Shown piece after piece: positions 6,355-7,168 of a DNA stretch of 7,168 bases. Under the pieces are notes generated by a model, which had not been told where the DNA came from, made no database searches, and saw only the letters and a program-made list of their open reading frames with translations. Origin of the DNA: an uncultured Collinsella sp. GTDB taxonomy: Bacteria > Actinomycetota > Coriobacteriia > Coriobacteriales > Coriobacteriaceae. Every line of letters starts with the position of its first letter. Positions within the stretch are counted from its first letter, which is position 1. The stretch is taken from the NCBI GenBank assembly GCA_900553345.1, contig USDE01000067.1, positions 1-7,168 on the forward strand, written 5' to 3'. Position numbers and translations under genes: made by a program.

Positions 6355-7119
6355 TTACTGATAATCGACGACGTCGATCCAGTTCTTAAGGAACTCATCG
6401 TTCACGTTGCGCTTACGAGCGAGCTCGGAAGCAGCGACGATGCTCGTCCACTGACGCACGACCTGCATGGGCATGTCGGCGCGGTCGCAGTAGAGCTCCA
6501 GATAGGCCTCGGCCTGGTCCTTGCTGTTGAGGGCAAAGAGCAGGTAGGTGGTGGCAACGTCGGCAGCAGGGGAGCCCTGGGTGGCATGTGCCCAGTCGCA
6601 GACGTACAGCTGGCCGTCGTCGCCGACGATGACGTTGGAGGGGTTGAAGTCGCCGTGGCAGACCTTGAACTCCTTGGTCATGCCGTCCAGACGCTCCTGA
6701 AGGTTGTAGCGCGTGGTGGCATTGAGCTGATCGAGGCTGTCGATCATGCGGGCGAACTTATCGCGCTGACGGTTGAGCAGCGGGGAGGTGTAGCCGTGGA
6801 TCTCGATCTGGAGGTCGACGAACATCTCGAGGTACTCACCAAAGCGCTGGGGCTCGGCAGTCATCTTCTCGGCAAGGGTGGTGCCCGGAACCTTCTCGGT
6901 CACGAGAGCCCAGCCGTTGGCGTTCTCGAGCTGAGAAACCTCGAGAGCCTTGGGGCTGCGGATGCCGCACTCATTGATGCGGGCAAGATTCAAAGCCTCG
7001 TTGAACACGTCGGAGACGGGCTTGGTCTCGTTAAAGACCTTGACGATCTTGTCGCCCAGGTCGTAAACGACCTTGTTGCCGCGACGGACGAGCTCGGTCT
7101 TGGAATCGGGGAGCAGCAT
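6355..7119 (-). CDS. Aminoglycoside phosphotransferase / choline kinase-like small-molecule kinase, substrate unknown
   Basis: The 254-residue protein has the kinase-like fold used by aminoglycoside phosphotransferases, choline and fructosamine kinases. The N-lobe shows a short glycine turn (RRGN, 12-15), the probable ATP-binding Lys27 in KIVKVFN, and a candidate alpha-C Glu41. The catalytic loop is HGDFNPSN (155-162) with base Asp157 and metal ligand Asn162. The metal-binding Asp175 is in CDWAHATQGSPAADVA (174-189), whose later Asp187 is also conserved in APH proteins. No signal peptide or membrane segment is visible, so it should be cytosolic. The N-terminus (LVRRGNKVVYDLGDKIVKVF) recalls the uncharacterised TIGR02172-type APH-like group rather than any known resistance enzyme, but I could not search this. 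It stands alone, convergent with the proS operon. An in-frame TGA lies five codons before the ATG, so this is the earliest possible ATG. Fold is secure, substrate is not. Confidence 0.85.
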   Translation of the reverse strand: MLLPDSKTELVRRGNKVVYDLGDKIVKVFNETKPVSDVFNEALNLARINECGIRSPKALEVSQLENANGWALVTEKVPGTTLAEKMTAEPQRFGEYLEMFVDLQIEIHGYTSPLLNRQRDKFARMIDSLDQLNATTRYNLQERLDGMTKEFKVCHGDFNPSNVIVGDDGQLYVCDWAHATQGSPAADVATTYLLFALNSKDQAEAYLELYCDRADMPMQVVRQWTSIVAASELARKRNVNDEFLKNWIDVVDYQ

Positions 7120-7126
7120 GATTGCA

Positions 7127-7132
7127 TCCTTT
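7127..7132 (-). promoter_or_regulatory. Ribosome binding site of the phosphotransferase gene
   Basis: On the minus strand AAAGGA precedes the ATG at 7119 by seven bases, good spacing that supports this start. The remaining bases to the window end (7133-7168) show no convincing -10/-35 pair, so the promoter probably lies beyond the window. Confidence 0.75.
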
Positions 7133-7168
7133 CAACGATGCGATAGAAGCAACGGCGGGGGCGTGCGT

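Noticed and set aside
6355..7119. Phosphotransferase as an aminoglycoside resistance gene.
   Set aside because: Only the general kinase fold is shared. There is no mobile element nearby, no codon-use shift, and no clear similarity to a known APH resistance class that I can recognise.
6586..7146. A 186-codon plus-strand open frame opposite the phosphotransferase.
   Set aside because: It is codon-aligned with the real minus-strand gene, which has the HGDFNPSN catalytic loop, a good ribosome binding site and a terminator. The plus-strand product is low-complexity Val/Leu/Ala/Gly-rich.
7133..7168. Possible promoter of the phosphotransferase gene in the last bases of the window.
   Set aside because: On the minus strand a TTGCTT resembles a -35 box, but no -10 box follows at proper spacing before the ribosome binding site.

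Overview
The window looks like a chromosomal housekeeping region from a moderately high-GC actinobacterium. I infer class Coriobacteriia, possibly Collinsella or a close relative, from codon choice (mostly G/C-ending codons with TTA, CTA and TCA avoided), the gene order and the protein style. No marker gene in the window proves the taxon.

Positions 1-6176 hold a tightly packed plus-strand operon: the 3' part of cdsA (phospholipid precursor synthesis), dxr (MEP isoprenoid pathway), an rseP/rasP-type site-2 membrane protease, ispG (MEP pathway) and proS (prolyl-tRNA synthetase). The junctions are a 1-bp overlap (cdsA/dxr), a 22-bp gap (dxr/rseP) carrying a weak ribosome binding site, a 13-bp gap (rseP/ispG) with a strong site in front of a TTG start, and no gap at all (ispG/proS). 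This is a variant of the widespread uppS-cdsA-dxr-rseP-(ispG)-proS cluster. Its members supply C5 isoprenoid units, CDP-diacylglycerol, intramembrane proteolysis and charged tRNA-Pro. The promoter and the earlier genes lie left of the window.

Positions 6177-6354 separate two convergent transcription units and hold two terminators. The first is a perfect 14-bp hairpin with a T-run that ends the proS operon. The second is an A/T-flanked hairpin that fits the minus-strand gene better, because its one imperfect position is an A-C mismatch in plus-strand RNA but a G-U pair in minus-strand RNA.

Positions 6355-7119 (minus strand) encode a stand-alone phosphotransferase of the aminoglycoside phosphotransferase / choline kinase-like fold, substrate unknown, preceded by a good ribosome binding site. 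The last 49 bases hold its leader and no clear promoter.

The most unusual feature is in the site-2 protease. Its cytosolic loop between the HExxH helix and the next membrane helix is about 100 residues longer than in classical RseP, and it contains a segment that reads like a winged-helix (wHTH) domain. I see no mobile elements, CRISPR arrays, RNA genes or phage genes. Apart from the protease insert, the region is ordinary core genome.
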